NCBI RefSeq assembly: GCF_001995985.1
Contig: NZ_MUFC01000020.1
Coordinates: 7,439-43,037, forward strand
DNA: 35,599 bases
From: Salinivibrio sharmensis
GTDB lineage: Bacteria > Pseudomonadota > Gammaproteobacteria > Enterobacterales > Vibrionaceae
Direction: 5' to 3'
The position numbers were made by a program, and so were the translations under genes. The number at the start of each line of letters is the position of its first letter. Position 1 is the first letter of the stretch. This document shows, piece after piece, positions 28,592-35,599 of the stretch. The notes below the pieces were generated by a model. That model was not told the DNA's origin and made no database searches. It saw nothing but the letters and a program-made list of their open reading frames with translations.

Positions 28592-30397
28592 GTGCAGACC
28601 ATTACCACAGATATTGCAGTGATTGGCGCCGGTGGCGCTGGGCTGCGCACCGCTATTGCGGCCGCCGAGGCAGATCCCTCTCTTAATATTGCCCTGGTAT
28701 CTAAGGTCTACCCAATGCGCTCCCACACTGTGGCCGCAGAAGGAGGCTCGGCTGCCGTCATCAAGGACGAAGACAGCCTAGACAACCATTTCAATGATAC
28801 CGTCAGCGGCGGCGACTGGTTATGTGAACAAGACGTCGTCGATTACTTTGTTAAACATTGTGCCCATGAAATGGTGCAACTCGAGCAATGGGGCTGCCCT
28901 TGGAGTCGAAAAGACGATGGCAGCATCAATGTCCGTCGCTTTGGCGGCATGAAAGTAGAGCGCACCTGGTTTGCCGCGGATAAAACCGGCTTCCATATGC
29001 TCCACACCCTGTTTCAAACCTCGACCAAATACCCACAGATCCAACGTCTCGATGAATACTTTGTGATTGATTTGATTATCGATGACGGTCAAGTACAAGG
29101 CTTAATTGCCTTGCACATGGCGGAAGGCGAGCTGGTCTGTATTAAAGCCAAATCGGTGGTACTAGCCACTGGCGGCGCCGGACGCGTTTATAGCTGCAAT
29201 ACCAATGGCGGGATTGTCACCGGTGATGGCATGGCCATGGCTTATCGCCACGGCATCCCGCTGCGTGATATGGAATTTGTCCAATATCATCCTACGGGGC
29301 TACCTGGAACGGGGATCTTAATGACCGAAGGCTGCCGTGGCGAAGGTGGCATTATTGTCAACAAAGACGGCTACCGCTACCTGCAAGATTATGGTCTCGG
29401 GCCAGAAACGCCGGTCGGGCAGCCAAAGAACAAATACATGGAGCTCGGCCCACGCGATAAAGTCTCGCAAGCCTTTTGGCATGAGCAACACAAAGGCAAC
29501 ACCATCAAGCACACGCTCGGTGACGTTGTGCATCTCGATTTACGTCACCTCGGCGAAGACTACATTCAAGAACGGCTGCCGTTTATTTGTGAGCTCGCCA
29601 AAGCCTATGTCAACGTTGACCCCGCTAAAGAGCCAATCCCTATTCGTCCTACCGTGCACTACACCATGGGCGGCATTGAAACGGATGCCCAAACCGAAAC
29701 ACGCGTTAACGGCTTATTTGCGGTTGGTGAGTGCTCCTCCGTCGGTTTGCATGGTGCTAATCGACTCGGCTCAAATTCGCTCGCTGAATTGGCGGTATTT
29801 GGTCGGTTAGCGGGTGAAGGCGCAGCAAAACGGGCAGCGACTTTCACAGGTTGGAATCAAGCGGCGATTGATGCCCAGATTCAGAACGTCAAAGCGCGCA
29901 TTGATCAGTTGCTGAGCAACCAAGGCGAAGAAAACTGGGCGGATATTCGCAAAGAGCTGGGCGACACAATGGAAGCGGGCTGCGGTATTTATCGTCGCGA
30001 AGATCTGATGCAAGCCACCATTGATAAAATTGCTGAGCTCAAAGCACGCTATCAACATGTTGCCATCCAAGACCAAGGGAGTGTGTTCAATACTGATCTA
30101 CTCTATGCCATTGAAGTGGGCTATGGCTTGGAGGTCGCAGAGGCCATGGCACACTCTGCCATCCAGCGGAAGGAGTCTCGTGGCGCTCACCAACGGCTAG
30201 ATGAAGGCTGCACCGAGCGTGATGATGATAACTACCTCAAACATACCTTGGCCTTCTATCAACCCGGGGGCGGCCCTCGCATTGACTACGGCGATGTTAA
30301 AATCACCAAATCACAACCACAAGCACGCCTATATGGCGATGCGGCGGAACACGCCAATCGTGGCAATGTGGATCAACAAGAGGAGCCCGCATCATGA
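28592..30397 (+). CDS. frdA: Fumarate reductase flavoprotein subunit
   Basis: FrdA carries the covalent FAD and the active site that reduces fumarate to succinate in anaerobic respiration, on the cytoplasmic face of the FrdABCD membrane complex. It shows the FAD-binding [12 protein letters not shown], the [10 protein letters not shown] segment with the FAD-attachment His (H45 here), [21 protein letters not shown], and [21 protein letters not shown] place the start at GTG 28592, six bases after GGAGG: it yields [15 protein letters not shown], aligned with E. coli MQTFQADLAIVGAGG (601 versus 602 residues). The ATG at 28586 abuts the ribosome site and is less likely. It overlaps frdB by four bases. 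Confidence 0.98.
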   Translation: MQTITTDIAVIGAGGAGLRTAIAAAEADPSLNIALVSKVYPMRSHTVAAEGGSAAVIKDEDSLDNHFNDTVSGGDWLCEQDVVDYFVKHCAHEMVQLEQWGCPWSRKDDGSINVRRFGGMKVERTWFAADKTGFHMLHTLFQTSTKYPQIQRLDEYFVIDLIIDDGQVQGLIALHMAEGELVCIKAKSVVLATGGAGRVYSCNTNGGIVTGDGMAMAYRHGIPLRDMEFVQYHPTGLPGTGILMTEGCRGEGGIIVNKDGYRYLQDYGLGPETPVGQPKNKYMELGPRDKVSQAFWHEQHKGNTIKHTLGDVVHLDLRHLGEDYIQERLPFICELAKAYVNVDPAKEPIPIRPTVHYTMGGIETDAQTETRVNGLFAVGECSSVGLHGANRLGSNSLAELAVFGRLAGEGAAKRAATFTGWNQAAIDAQIQNVKARIDQLLSNQGEENWADIRKELGDTMEAGCGIYRREDLMQATIDKIAELKARYQHVAIQDQGSVFNTDLLYAIEVGYGLEVAEAMAHSAIQRKESRGAHQRLDEGCTERDDDNYLKHTLAFYQPGGGPRIDYGDVKITKSQPQARLYGDAAEHANRGNVDQQEEPAS

Positions 30398-31149
30398 CGC
30401 AAACTACCTACCAGGTCTCAGTGCTCAGATACGATCCGGCAACGGATGAGTCGCCTTACTCGCAATCTTTCGTTGTGCCCGGTGATGAAACCATGTCGGT
30501 CTTAGATGCGCTGGGCTATATCAAAGACAACCTCGATAAGTCGCTGTCTTACCGCTGGTCTTGTCGCATGGCCATTTGTGGCTCATGCGGGATGATGGTC
30601 AATGGCGTTCCCAAGCTCGCTTGCAAAGCGTTTTTACGTGATTACGCCAAAGGGGTGGTGATTGAGCCTTTGGCTAATTTTGCGATCGAGAAAGATCTCG
30701 TTGTCGATATGACGCCCTTTATTGAGCGTCTTGAAGCAATCAAACCCTATATCTTGGGTAATGATCGTCGCCCTGAAGACGGCCCCAACACGCAAACGCC
30801 TGAACAAATGGCACGCTACAAACAGTTTGCCGCTTGTATCAATTGCGGCTTATGCTACGCCGCCTGCCCTCAGTTTGGTCTCAATCCCGACTTTCTTGGT
30901 CCTGCTGCGATCGCGCTGGCACACCGCTATAACCTTGACAGTCGAGACAAGGGGAAAGCCCAACGCATGCCACTGATTAATAGTGATAACGGTGCATGGG
31001 GATGTACTTTCGTCGGCTACTGCTCAAAAGTTTGTCCGAAAGGTGTTGATCCTGCGGGTGCGGTCAACCAAGGCAAGGTGGCTTCCACCCAAGATATGGT
31101 GATTGCCATGTTTAACCCTAATAAAGATGGGCAGGAGGTAAGAGGATGA
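30394..31149 (+). CDS. frdB: Fumarate reductase iron-sulphur subunit
   Basis: FrdB relays electrons from menaquinol at the membrane to FrdA through three clusters. The 251-residue product shows the 2Fe-2S ligands in [22 protein letters not shown], and the 4Fe-4S and 3Fe-4S ligands in [12 protein letters not shown] and [17 protein letters not shown]. The ATG overlaps the frdA stop (ATGA), as does the frdB/frdC junction, so subunits are translated in step. Confidence 0.98.
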   Translation: MTQTTYQVSVLRYDPATDESPYSQSFVVPGDETMSVLDALGYIKDNLDKSLSYRWSCRMAICGSCGMMVNGVPKLACKAFLRDYAKGVVIEPLANFAIEKDLVVDMTPFIERLEAIKPYILGNDRRPEDGPNTQTPEQMARYKQFAACINCGLCYAACPQFGLNPDFLGPAAIALAHRYNLDSRDKGKAQRMPLINSDNGAWGCTFVGYCSKVCPKGVDPAGAVNQGKVASTQDMVIAMFNPNKDGQEVRG

Positions 31150-31529
31150 GTAACCGCAAACCCTATACACGCCCCATGCCGCGTACTTGGTGGCTCGACC
31201 ATCCGTTCTACCGCTTTTATATGGTGCGCGAAGCGACAGTACTGCCTTTGGTCTTTTTCACGCTGAGTCTCACAGCTGGGTTAATTTGCTTGGTTCAGGG
31301 GCCACAAGCGTGGCAAAGCTGGCTGGATTACATGGCCCACCCGGTTGTGATTATCTTGAACCTGGTCGCCTTGGTCGCCAGCCTGTTTCATGCCACCACA
31401 TTTTTCAGCATGATGCCGCAAGTAATGCCGATTCGCATTAAAGGCAAACTGCTCGACGGTAAATGGGTAATTGGTGCGCAATGGGCCGCGGTCGCGGTGA
31501 TATCACTGATTGCTCTGGTGCTCATTTAG
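31146..31529 (+). CDS. frdC: Fumarate reductase membrane anchor subunit C
   Basis: FrdC, with FrdD, anchors FrdAB and forms the menaquinol site. The 127-residue product has three membrane helices (about 30-50, 62-88 with [17 protein letters not shown], and 105-126). The N-terminal [25 protein letters not shown] is characteristic of the family. It overlaps frdB by four bases. Confidence 0.96.
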   Translation: MSNRKPYTRPMPRTWWLDHPFYRFYMVREATVLPLVFFTLSLTAGLICLVQGPQAWQSWLDYMAHPVVIILNLVALVASLFHATTFFSMMPQVMPIRIKGKLLDGKWVIGAQWAAVAVISLIALVLI

Positions 31530-31537
31530 GAGGTGTT

Positions 31538-31900
31538 ATGATTGATTCCAAACCCAAACGTTCCGATGAGCCCATTTGGTGGAGCCTCTTTGGCGCCGGG
31601 GGAACCTGGTTCGCGATGTTTACCCCAGTGACTGTCTTGATTCTGGGGGTGCTCATCCCACTTGGCGTTATTGACCCATCCGCATTGAGCTATGACCGCG
31701 TGACGATGTTTGCTGATCACTGGCTCGGCAAGCTGCTGATCCTGGCCACCCTTGCGTTGCCTATGTGGCATGCCATGCATCGTATCCATCACGGGCTGCA
31801 CGACTTAAAGCTGCATGTTGGACTCGCCGGTAAGGTGATTTGCTACGCCATCGCCTTTGCGGTCAGTGTCGCGGCCATACTGTTGGTATTGATTGTCTAA
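31538..31900 (+). CDS. frdD: Fumarate reductase membrane anchor subunit D
   Basis: The second anchor subunit, 120 residues (E. coli 119), with three membrane helices and the conserved N-terminal [14 protein letters not shown] and [16 protein letters not shown] region near the quinone site. The start at ATG 31538 follows GGAGG at normal spacing; longer upstream frames lie inside frdC. It is the last gene of frdABCD before a strong terminator. Confidence 0.96.
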   Translation: MIDSKPKRSDEPIWWSLFGAGGTWFAMFTPVTVLILGVLIPLGVIDPSALSYDRVTMFADHWLGKLLILATLALPMWHAMHRIHHGLHDLKLHVGLAGKVICYAIAFAVSVAAILLVLIV

Positions 31901-31920
31901 TTCCAGTCAAAACAAGGCAT

Positions 31921-31959
31921 AAAAAAAGCCCTGGCTGATGAAGCGCAGGGCTTTTTTTT
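31921..31959. terminator. Bidirectional rho-independent terminator between frdD and efp
   Basis: The symmetric structure A7-GCCCTG, a 12-nt loop, then CAGGGC-T8 can terminate both the plus-strand frd operon and the minus-strand efp gene, which converge here. Confidence 0.94.
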
Positions 31960-31967
31960 AACAAAGG

Positions 31968-32534
31968 TTACTTAACCCGTCCAACGTACTCACCCGTACG
32001 GGTATCGACCTTAATCACTTCACCGATTTGAATAAACAAAGGCACGCGAACCACAGCGCCCGTGCTCAAGGTAGCAGGCTTACCACCCGTGCCTTGCGTA
32101 TCACCTTTCAAACCTGGATCGGTTTCCGTTACCTCTAGTTCAACGAAGTTAGGTGGGGTAACCACGATAGGGTCGCCATTCCACAGTGTAAGCGTACAAG
32201 TGTTGTTCTCGACTAACCACTTGACGTTATCACCCACTGCGCTTTCGTTAGACGCAATTTGCTCAAAGGTTTCATTGTTCATAAAGTGATAGAATTCACC
32301 GTCTGTGTACAGGTAATCCATATCGACTTCAATCACGTCAGCCGCTTCAACGCTGTCACCCGATTTAAATGTTTTCTCTAGTACTTTACCGGAGATCAAC
32401 TTACGGATTTTGACACGGTTAAAGGCCTGACCCTTGCCTGGCTTTACGAATTCATTTTCGGTAATGACACACGGCTCGTTATCGAGCATAATTTTCAAAC
32501 CGCCGCGGAATTCATTAGTGCTGAAAGACGCCAT
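31968..32534 (-). CDS. efp: Translation elongation factor P
   Basis: EF-P binds the ribosomal E site and rescues ribosomes stalled on polyproline stretches. The 188-residue product equals the E. coli length. The KOW-like N-terminal domain carries VKPGKGQAF with K34, the residue that receives beta-lysine. The C-terminal part has [20 protein letters not shown] and [12 protein letters not shown] 32532-32534 follows an AAGAGGA site. It is divergent from its modification enzyme gene epmB, only 33 bp away. Confidence 0.98.
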   Translation of the reverse strand: MASFSTNEFRGGLKIMLDNEPCVITENEFVKPGKGQAFNRVKIRKLISGKVLEKTFKSGDSVEAADVIEVDMDYLYTDGEFYHFMNNETFEQIASNESAVGDNVKWLVENNTCTLTLWNGDPIVVTPPNFVELEVTETDPGLKGDTQGTGGKPATLSTGAVVRVPLFIQIGEVIKVDTRTGEYVGRVK

Positions 32535-32567
32535 CTTGATCCTCTTAACATCTTCGAGTTTTCACAA

Positions 32568-33590
32568 ATGTCGCACATCATAACCCGAATCCAGCCTGCT
32601 GTTGAGCGAAACTGGATCAAAGAACTCGCAGAGGCGATCACAGATCCCAGTGAACTGCTGCAAATGCTTGAAATTTCACCACAGGGGTGGGAGTCCGGTT
32701 TTACGGCGCGCCGTTTGTTTTCACAGCGCGTCCCGCGCAGTTTTGTCGCCAGAATGGAAAAGGGCAACCCTCATGATCCATTGCTAAAGCAAGTGCTACC
32801 GATTGCCGACGAATTTAATGAGGTTGACGGGTTCAGCGCTGACCCACTGGAAGAACAAGATAATGCCGTCCCTGGACTGTTGCACAAATACCACAACCGA
32901 GTGCTGCTGATCGTTAAGGGTGGCTGTGCAATAAACTGCCGTTATTGCTTCCGCCGCCATTTCCCTTACCAGGATAACAAAGGCAGCAAACGCGTGTGGC
33001 AAGGGGCGCTGGATTATATCGCCGCTCATGCAGAGATAGACGAAGTGATTTTATCGGGTGGCGACCCGCTGATGGCCAAAGACGAGGAGCTCGATTGGCT
33101 CATCAGTGCTATCGAGCAAATAACGCATGTTAAACGGCTGCGTATTCACTCTCGCTTGCCCGTGGTGATCCCCGCACGCATCACCTCAGCGCTGACCGAG
33201 CGTTTATCGCACTCGCGTTTACAAGTGGTGATGGTCACCCACATCAACCATGCCAATGAGATCGATGACCAGTTAAGCGACAAACTCCACGCACTGCGAC
33301 AAGCAGGTATCACGCTGCTTAACCAAAGCGTGCTCCTTAAAGGCGTGAATGATAGCGCTGACGCTTTGGTGGCTCTGAGTCAACGACTGTTTGAGGCTGG
33401 CGTTTTACCCTACTATCTGCATGTATTGGATAAAGTTCAAGGCGCCGCCCACTTTTTAGTCTCGGACGATGAAGCGCGCGCATTAGTGCAAGACATTATC
33501 GGCCAGCTTTCCGGCTATTTGGTCCCCCGACTGACCCGAGAAATTGGCGGGCGAGCCAGTAAAACCCCACTGGATCTACATTTAGAATGA
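32568..33590 (+). CDS. epmB: EF-P (R)-beta-lysine-forming lysine 2,3-aminomutase
   Basis: EpmB is a radical-SAM, PLP-dependent enzyme that turns L-alpha-lysine into (R)-beta-lysine, the substrate EpmA places on EF-P. The 340-residue product (E. coli 342) has the radical-SAM cluster motif C120-x3-C124-x2-C127 (CAINCRYCFRR), the LSGGDPLM segment, and the PYYLHVLDKVQGAAHF region expected to hold PLP-site residues. The start at ATG 32568 has a weak ribosome site. It is divergent from efp, the arrangement found in many gammaproteobacteria. Confidence 0.97.
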   Translation: MSHIITRIQPAVERNWIKELAEAITDPSELLQMLEISPQGWESGFTARRLFSQRVPRSFVARMEKGNPHDPLLKQVLPIADEFNEVDGFSADPLEEQDNAVPGLLHKYHNRVLLIVKGGCAINCRYCFRRHFPYQDNKGSKRVWQGALDYIAAHAEIDEVILSGGDPLMAKDEELDWLISAIEQITHVKRLRIHSRLPVVIPARITSALTERLSHSRLQVVMVTHINHANEIDDQLSDKLHALRQAGITLLNQSVLLKGVNDSADALVALSQRLFEAGVLPYYLHVLDKVQGAAHFLVSDDEARALVQDIIGQLSGYLVPRLTREIGGRASKTPLDLHLE

Positions 33591-33678
33591 ATAATCAGTA
33601 ACTTATTTAATATAAGCTGTTGATTTATCTTTGCTTCCATGGCTTATTAGAAAGGTAAGCTCACCACAAGGATGTGTT

Positions 33679-34167
33679 ATGTCTCTGATTATTCGTCAAT
33701 ACCACGCCGACGACATTCCGGCGATACGCGATATCTATGCGCAACCCAAGGCTCAAGCAGGCACCTTACAATTGCCGATGCCAAGCCTCGCCATGTGGGA
33801 AAAACGGCTTAATAACGTACCAGATGGCGTATACCCGTTGGTTGCCGAGCTGGAGGATAAAGTGGTCGGTAATCTCGGCTTCGTCATTGCCGCGAATCCT
33901 CGCCGTCGCCACGTCGCAGATATTGGCATGGGCGTTCATGATGCCTATCAAGGCCGCGGCATTGGCAGTGCGCTCATGGAAAAAGCGATCGATTTAGCCG
34001 AAAACTGGCTGAACGTTTCACGGATAGAACTAACCGTTTATACGGATAACGCGGCTGCGATCCATCTCTATCAACGCTTTGGCTTTGAAATTGAAGGCAC
34101 CGCCAAACAGTTTGCGTTCCGTAACGGCGAGTTTGTCGATGCCCATTATATGGCGCGTACCCGCTAA
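33679..34167 (+). CDS. aaaT: GNAT-family L-amino-acid N-acyltransferase (AaaT/YhhY-like)
   Basis: A 162-residue GCN5-related acetyltransferase. The acetyl-CoA loop is QGRGIGSAL (91-99). The ending DNAAAIHLYQRFGFEIEGTAKQFAFRNGEFVDAHYMAR tracks E. coli AaaT (YhhY) almost residue for residue, and the N-terminal part (RDIYAQPKAQAGTLQLPMPS) also fits. AaaT acylates selected L-amino acids such as phenylalanine and methionine. The start is ATG 33679 behind AAGGA; sixteen upstream codons are unlikely. Its stop overlaps the stop of the convergent next gene by four bases, so no terminator fits between them. Confidence 0.85.
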   Translation: MSLIIRQYHADDIPAIRDIYAQPKAQAGTLQLPMPSLAMWEKRLNNVPDGVYPLVAELEDKVVGNLGFVIAANPRRRHVADIGMGVHDAYQGRGIGSALMEKAIDLAENWLNVSRIELTVYTDNAAAIHLYQRFGFEIEGTAKQFAFRNGEFVDAHYMARTR

Positions 34168-34805
34168 TCAAGCCACTCAGGCATACTGTCGGGTTTAGCG
34201 TAACTGAGCCGCCCCACACGATCGGTGCAGTGGTAACTGTCTAAGCCACTCAACGCGACGGTGCCTGCTTGCTCAATATCGACAAAACCATCATGGCTGA
34301 TACAGCTATCTGGAACATGCGCCTCAATGATCTCACCGACCAATAGATGGGTGCCATTGATTGCCATGGTATGCTCTTCACGAAGAATCAGGCCTAGACG
34401 TATCGCGGCTTCTTGAACATAAGGCGCATTGATTCGCTCACGCCATAAGGGCGTCAACCCCACTTGCTCAAATTCAGACACCCCGTGTGGATAGCGTGCT
34501 GACGTTTGATGCGCCGCGACAACCATTTCCTTTTGAACATGGTTAAGTGTATAAACCCCGGTTTCGCGAATGTTTTCTAGCGTGTCACGCGGTACGGTAT
34601 CAGGGCGGATAATCACGCCCATTAATGCTGGGTTGGCTCCTAGATGAAACGCAGAACTCACAATGCACAAGTTTGTCTGTCGATTTGAGTCACTGGTGCC
34701 TAGCAGGTTCGCCGATTTAAAGCCCGACAGGCTATTCACGAACGCCGCGCGATAACGCTTTTCCATCGCCAGTATATCGTCTCTATCATACACACTCAGA
34801 GCCAT
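34164..34805 (-). CDS. Flavin-reductase-domain (FMN-binding split-barrel) protein
   Basis: A 213-residue protein with the flavin reductase-like fold: SLSGFKSANLLGTSDSNRQTN followed by SSAFHLGANPALMGVIIRP, and TLENIRETGVYTLNHV near the middle. Family members bind FMN and act as NAD(P)H-flavin reductases or simply as flavoproteins; the substrate here is unknown. I chose ATG 34803-34805 (MALSVYDRDD), six bases after AAGG; an ATG two codons upstream abuts the site. It is read from the same unit as the upstream DCC-family gene (8-bp gap). Confidence 0.82.
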   Translation of the reverse strand: MALSVYDRDDILAMEKRYRAAFVNSLSGFKSANLLGTSDSNRQTNLCIVSSAFHLGANPALMGVIIRPDTVPRDTLENIRETGVYTLNHVQKEMVVAAHQTSARYPHGVSEFEQVGLTPLWRERINAPYVQEAAIRLGLILREEHTMAINGTHLLVGEIIEAHVPDSCISHDGFVDIEQAGTVALSGLDSYHCTDRVGRLSYAKPDSMPEWLD

Positions 34806-34813
34806 ATCCATCC

Positions 34814-35194
34814 TTACTTAAGTTGGCATTGTTGACAGCGAGCTTGCCCCGTTAACAGCGCGGATATGCGATAACGGTGTTGGGCAAAGAACAGGTACAG
34901 TTTATCAGCAAACCAAGCAATACCAGGCCAGCGTAGCCACTTCACCCAATACCCTTTATTCACAGCCCGCCAAGCTACATAAATCGCATCTAAACCATAC
35001 ACTATCTGCCCGCCGCTATCTTGCGCATGCAAAATGCGATTGGCGGCACTGGGATCTATGTCAGGAAAACGAACAGAGAAGTCAGCTTGATGAATATCAA
35101 CCAGCTGTAACGCACCCTGGGTATCCCAGCGAGACAGCTTACGCATTTCTTTCACGCATAAAGGACACATGCTGTCATAAAATACAGTCACCAT
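34814..35194 (-). CDS. DCC-family thiol-disulfide oxidoreductase-like protein (DUF393)
   Basis: A 126-residue protein starting VTVFYDSMCPLCVKEMRKL, the thioredoxin-like CxxC signature (C12-P-L-C15 by my count) of the DCC/DUF393 family, followed by LVDIHQADF and GLDAIYVAWRAV, typical of that family. A Cys pair near the C-terminus (RCQQCQLK) is extra. The start is ATG 35192-35194 behind AGGAGGAG; seven upstream codons are rejected. Its redox partners are unknown, but the immediately downstream flavin-reductase-domain gene suggests a joint redox role (inference). Confidence 0.85.
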   Translation of the reverse strand: MVTVFYDSMCPLCVKEMRKLSRWDTQGALQLVDIHQADFSVRFPDIDPSAANRILHAQDSGGQIVYGLDAIYVAWRAVNKGYWVKWLRWPGIAWFADKLYLFFAQHRYRISALLTGQARCQQCQLK

Positions 35195-35317
35195 AATCAC
35201 TCCTCCTGGTAACAAGATTACGCACAGAAGGGAAAAGAAGATCAGAGAAACGCACGGTAGAAAAGCTAGCAGGAAGGGAAAGCATAGCGCTCAGTACAAA
35301 AATAACAGACACAAAAA

Positions 35318-35341
35318 AGCCCCGACCGTGAGGTCAGGGCT
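35318..35341 (-). terminator. Rho-independent terminator of the rRNA operon
   Basis: A 10-bp stem with one mismatch (35318-35327 with 35332-35341) and a 4-nt loop is followed on the minus strand by a T run (35313-35318). It lies downstream of the 5S gene in the direction of transcription. Confidence 0.88.
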
Positions 35342-35352
35342 CTGTATTTTCT

Positions 35353-35425
35353 CATCAAAGTCTTACACATATCCGCTTTGATGCTTAAATCAGTTTTTGC
35401 GTTCAGATTTTTCCAAAAATCTGAA
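35353..35425 (-). other. Two hairpins between 5S rRNA and the terminator
   Basis: An A+T-rich perfect hairpin (TTCAGATTTTT and its complement, about 35402-35425) directly follows the 5S gene. An 8-bp stem (CATCAAAG/CTTTGATG, 35353-35360 with 35376-35383) comes next. They may serve as RNase processing or anti-readthrough structures of the rRNA transcript. Confidence 0.55.
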
Positions 35426-35436
35426 AACAAGAAAGC

Positions 35437-35556
35437 AAGCCTGGCGATGTCCTACTCTCACATGGGGAGACCCCACACTACCATCGGCGCTGCTTCGTTT
35501 CACTACTGAGTTCGGCATGGAGTCAGGTGGGTCCAAAGCGCTATGGTCGCCAAGCA
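35437..35556 (-). rRNA. rrf: 5S ribosomal RNA
   Basis: About 120 nt on the minus strand, with the 5' end TGCTTGGCGACCATAGCG, the conserved CCGAACTCAG and GTAGTGTGGGGTCTCCCCAT segments, and the 3' end TCGCCAGGC pairing with the 5' end. Exact ends are estimated from that pairing. The right 43 bases are presumably 23S-5S spacer; the rest of the rRNA operon lies outside. Confidence 0.95.
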
Positions 35557-35599
35557 AATTCGGTAATCTAGAAAGCTGTTCGTTCTCGCCACAATCAAC

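Overview
The window looks like a chromosomal segment of a gammaproteobacterium, most likely a member of the Vibrionaceae (a Salinivibrio-like genus is possible, but I cannot prove the genus from sequence alone). The evidence is close protein similarity to E. coli and Vibrio housekeeping proteins, roughly balanced base composition, and gene order. The blocks nnr-tsaE-amiB-mutL-miaA-hfq-hflX-hflK-hflC-yjeT-purA, queG-tRNA-Gly-orn-rsgA-psd, epmA-frdABCD and efp-epmB all lie near one another around 94-95 min in E. coli.

Layout. Positions 1-3985 (minus strand) hold the N-terminal 1,328 codons of a large secreted adhesin of the two-partner-secretion/filamentous-haemagglutinin type. It has an ESPR signal peptide, a haemagglutination-activity domain, GLUG repeats and nearly identical 261-bp (87-residue) YDG-type repeats, and it continues past the left edge. 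Positions 4073-4432 appear to hold a frame-disrupted remnant of a response-regulator receiver gene. Positions 4497-16623 carry the large minus-strand amiB/mutL/hfq/hfl/purA housekeeping cluster. queG is divergent from it. Next come a 470-bp non-coding stretch rich in DnaA boxes (candidate datA), four tandem tRNA-Gly(GCC) genes with a strong stable-RNA promoter, orn, and divergent rsgA and psd.

Positions 21664-27255 look like an accessory insertion at the place where E. coli has mscM: a DASS/SLC13 dicarboxylate transporter and two tandem paralogous dCache chemoreceptors, the first behind a FliA-like (sigma-28) promoter. Then come epmA (minus), frdABCD (plus), a bidirectional terminator, efp (minus), epmB (plus), an AaaT-like N-acyltransferase, and a minus-strand pair made of a DCC-family thiol protein and a flavin-reductase-domain protein. 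The right edge is a 5S rRNA gene on the minus strand, the distal end of an rRNA operon, with its terminator hairpins.

How the genes work together: efp, epmA and epmB form the EF-P and lysine-modification pathway for translation through polyproline. hflK/hflC form the FtsH-regulating membrane complex. The four frd genes encode anaerobic fumarate respiration, and the dicarboxylate transporter nearby could plausibly feed it (inference). The two chemoreceptors carry the residue pattern of amino-acid-binding dCache domains. Most of the window is conserved core genome. The unusual parts are the repeat-rich adhesin, the decayed regulator beside it, the candidate datA locus, the alternating tRNA-Gly array and the transporter/chemoreceptor insertion.
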